Origin: Bacteroidetes bacterium GWF2_33_16
GTDB lineage: Bacteria; Bacteroidota; Bacteroidia; Bacteroidales; UBA12077
NCBI GenBank assembly: GCA_001768565.1
Contig: MEOE01000001.1
Location: forward strand, 186,001-250,000
Length of the DNA: 64,000 nt
Direction: 5' to 3'
Shown: one piece after another, positions 62,321 to 64,000 of the stretch
Numbering within the stretch: the first letter of the stretch is position 1
How the letters are laid out: each line of letters starts with the position of its first letter
Notes under the pieces: generated by a model
What the model saw: the letters and a program-made list of their open reading frames with translations, nothing else
Told to the model about the DNA's origin: nothing
Databases searched by the model: none
Translations under genes and position numbers: made by a program

Positions 62321-62370
62321 AAAATATCATTCTATTTTTACTTAGTTCTGAGTCAAAAATATCTATAAAA

Positions 62371-62973
62371 TTAAAAATCAACTGACCTATTCAATTTCTC
62401 TATATAGTTAAGAATTTCTTCTTGTCCCAATTTTGTTTCTGATGAAGTTGTAAAAATTTCAGGTAACGATTCCCATTTATCCAGCATCGTTGTTTTATAG
62501 AGTTCAATATTTTCGGCAAGTTTCATTTTAGGGAGTTTGTCGGTTTTGGTAAAAACAATACTAAAAGGAACCTGTTTTTCACCAAGCCACTGCATAAACA
62601 ATAAATCATTATTTTGTGGTTTATGTCTCGAATCAACAAGTACAAATAAGCATACCAGATTCAAACGAAATTCTATATAATCTTTAATAAGCCTCTGAAA
62701 GTCTTTTCTTTTTGTTTTCGCGATTTTCGCGTAACCATAGCCGGGGAGATCAACGAGGTACCATTTCCCATTAATTAAAAAATGATTTATTAATTGCGTT
62801 TTACCGGGGGTCTGTGAAGTTTTCGCTAACTGCTTTTTATCTAAAAGCATATTAATAAGTGATGATTTACCTACATTTGATCTTCCAACAAACGCATACT
62901 CAGGCAATTTGGGCTCAGGGCATTTATCGAAACTTGGATAACTAGCTAAAAATTCAGAACTAACAACTTTCAC
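62371..62973 (-). CDS. engB: Ribosome-biogenesis GTPase EngB
   Basis: A 200-residue YihA/YsxC GTPase: G1 GRSNVGKSS, G3 DLPGYGYAK, G4 TKTDK. It assists assembly of the 50S subunit. I chose GTG 62973 (VKVVSSEF): the longer frame starts at a TTG (63015) that overlaps a TAnnTTTG element at 63013-63020. It therefore probably cannot be translated from that position. Confidence 0.88.
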   Translation of the reverse strand: MKVVSSEFLASYPSFDKCPEPKLPEYAFVGRSNVGKSSLINMLLDKKQLAKTSQTPGKTQLINHFLINGKWYLVDLPGYGYAKIAKTKRKDFQRLIKDYIEFRLNLVCLFVLVDSRHKPQNNDLLFMQWLGEKQVPFSIVFTKTDKLPKMKLAENIELYKTTMLDKWESLPEIFTTSSETKLGQEEILNYIEKLNRSVDF

Positions 62974-63012
62974 GTGGCAATGCTTTAGTATTGTAAATAA
63001 TTGATAATTCGG

Positions 63013-63020
63013 CAAATATA
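63013..63020 (-). promoter_or_regulatory. Candidate -7 element for engB
   Basis: The minus strand reads TATATTTG (TAnnTTTG), 40 bases before GTG 62973; the GTG start therefore leaves a normal leader. Confidence 0.45.
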
Positions 63021-63044
63021 AGGATAAAAAAGCTACAGAAAAAG

Positions 63045-63680
63045 TTATTTAAAATACATATAGAAAATTGCAAAAATGGCAAATATACCAAAACCAGCAA
63101 TAAGTACACCTGCTATTTTGTTAATCCACCACAATTGCTTTAAGCGGAATTTTTTTCGAAATAAATCAACAAAAGAAATTAATATAACCCACCATAAAAG
63201 GGCTCCACCAAATACTCCAGCAATAACTAAAAGAGCCGAAATAATAGGCGATTCAACAGATACAACATTTATGCTTGCAAGAGCTGCAACAAATAAAAAT
63301 ACAGCAACCGGGTTAGATATAGTAAGTAAAAACACTGAAACGAAATCGTTAATAAGCTTGCTTTTACCTTGTTTATGTCTTCTCATCTGTTTTACAGGGT
63401 TTTTATAGAAAATGTTTAATCCCATAATAATTAAGATAATACCACCAACAAGTTGGATATAGAAACGCTGTTGTTCAATAAAATTGAGAATAAATGTAAG
63501 ACCTAAAGCTGCAATTAGTGCAAAGATTGCATCCACAGAAGCGGCTCCCATGCCTGATATAAATCCAGACATTCTGCCTTTGTTTAATGTGCGCTGAATA
63601 CAAACGACACCCACTGGACCTAAAGGTATAGACCCTAATAACCCTACAACAATCCCTTTTAAAAAGAATACTATTTCCAT
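63045..63680 (-). CDS. LysE family amino-acid exporter
   Basis: A 211-residue inner-membrane protein with six hydrophobic segments. The N-terminal LGSIPLGPVGVVCIQRTLNKG and SGMGAASVDAIFALIAALGL are the LysE/RhtB signature. It should export amino acids or related small molecules; the substrate is unknown. It lies 10 bases after the aldehyde dehydrogenase gene on the same strand. Confidence 0.9.
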   Translation of the reverse strand: MEIVFFLKGIVVGLLGSIPLGPVGVVCIQRTLNKGRMSGFISGMGAASVDAIFALIAALGLTFILNFIEQQRFYIQLVGGIILIIMGLNIFYKNPVKQMRRHKQGKSKLINDFVSVFLLTISNPVAVFLFVAALASINVVSVESPIISALLVIAGVFGGALLWWVILISFVDLFRKKFRLKQLWWINKIAGVLIAGFGIFAIFAIFYMYFK

Positions 63681-63690
63681 TTATAAAACT

Positions 63691-64000
63691 TTAGTAATTT
63701 ATATTTTTTATCATCAATCGGGGTTCAAGCATCTCATGTATTGCATATTTTATGCCCTCTCTGCCAAAACCCGAATTTTTTATTCCGCCATAAGGCATAT
63801 GATCAACTCTAAACGTGGGTACATCATTAATTATTACACCACCAACCTCTAGTTCGTTTTGAGCCTTATTCATCTCACCTATACTGTTTGTAAAAACACC
63901 AGCCTGCAAACCAAATTCAGAGTTATTTAAATAGTTTATTGCATCATCAAAATCGCTATATTTTTCTATCGTAACTACCGGGCCAAAAACCTCCAATGCA
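63691..64000 (-). CDS. Aldehyde dehydrogenase, C-terminal part only
   Basis: The frame is open to the window edge, so only the last 103 residues are seen. EVFGPVVTIEKYSDFDDAI, LQAGVFTN and the C-terminal PYGGIKNSGFGREGI are typical of NAD(P)-dependent aldehyde dehydrogenases. The catalytic Cys and Glu lie outside the window. The apparent start at 63996 is a TTG Leu codon inside the gene. Substrate class cannot be set from this part. Confidence 0.88.
   Translation of the reverse strand, partial: ALEVFGPVVTIEKYSDFDDAINYLNNSEFGLQAGVFTNSIGEMNKAQNELEVGGVIINDVPTFRVDHMPYGGIKNSGFGREGIKYAIHEMLEPRLMIKNINY

Noticed and set aside
62974-63015. TTG start at 63015 for engB
   Set aside because: It overlaps a TAnnTTTG box, and the extra residues do not match the family; GTG 62973 fits MKVxSxEF-type starts.
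1-64000. CRISPR arrays, tRNA or rRNA genes
   Set aside because: No regular spaced direct repeats and no tRNA-like arms or rRNA-like segments were seen in any gap; all gaps are short and AT-rich.

Overview
The window is low-GC, densely packed chromosomal DNA of a Bacteroidota bacterium, most likely an environmental or marine member of the Bacteroidales/Marinilabiliales side of the phylum; the order is my inference. Evidence: type IX secretion (T9SS) parts (a Plug-like protein, PorG, a protein with a C-terminal sorting domain), the porG-uppS-bamA-skp-skp neighbourhood known from Porphyromonas, futalosine-route menaquinone genes, KorAB, a TonB-dependent receptor, and many copies of the Bacteroidetes -7 promoter element TAnnTTTG. 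I see no rRNA, tRNA, CRISPR array, intact insertion sequence or prophage. The two edge genes (CHAD protein, aldehyde dehydrogenase) are cut by the window.

Layout. 1-8.1 kb: CHAD protein, a lipoprotein, a dihydroorotate-dehydrogenase-like flavoprotein lacking the catalytic Cys, a pair of DUF3857/transglutaminase-fold proteins (one apparently active, one with every catalytic residue replaced) and the T9SS Plug-like protein. 8.1-14.6 kb: S9 peptidase, DMT exporter, an exported superoxide dismutase (SOD) and a TonB receptor. 14.6-17.7 kb: redox-defence block with nitroreductase, rubrerythrin, two more SODs and a DUF1858 protein. 18-23 kb: outer-membrane barrel, an NnrU/MddA-like membrane methyltransferase, an ArsM-like methyltransferase, a Crp/Fnr regulator and a secreted caspase-fold peptidase. 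22.7-27.4 kb: hldD, mqnD, mqnB, a PTPS-I-type pterin synthase, folE and fabD. 27.5-34.7 kb: a giant secreted protein with two seven-blade FG-GAP propellers, OsmC, a thioredoxin operon and glutamate dehydrogenase. 34.9-45.2 kb: a MORN protein, two very large paralogs joining receiver domains to an orphan PEP-synthase ATP-grasp domain, then korB and korA. 45.5-57.5 kb: gamma carbonic anhydrase, murI, the envelope-assembly cluster (skp, skp, bamA, uppS, porG, porG-like, nadK, CBS), pdxJ, a hydrolase, an exonuclease and udk. 57.6-64 kb: manA, a DCC protein, DUF4924, then housekeeping genes (S4 protein, pth, L25, prs, engB, LysE, aldehyde dehydrogenase).

How parts work together. The Plug-like protein, PorG, BamA, Skp and UppS belong to envelope biogenesis and T9SS export; the FG-GAP protein is a likely T9SS client. 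Three SODs carry three different second-sphere signatures (Fe-like, Mn-like and a His type with a Tat-like leader), so superoxide is probably detoxified in two compartments and under different metal supply. The most unusual feature is the tandem GAF-REC-REC-ATP-grasp / REC-REC-ATP-grasp pair beside korAB. Both keep a complete second receiver site and the PEP-synthase ATP-grasp motifs but lack the phosphohistidine and PEP-binding domains, which suggests an uncharacterised signalling or phosphotransfer system.
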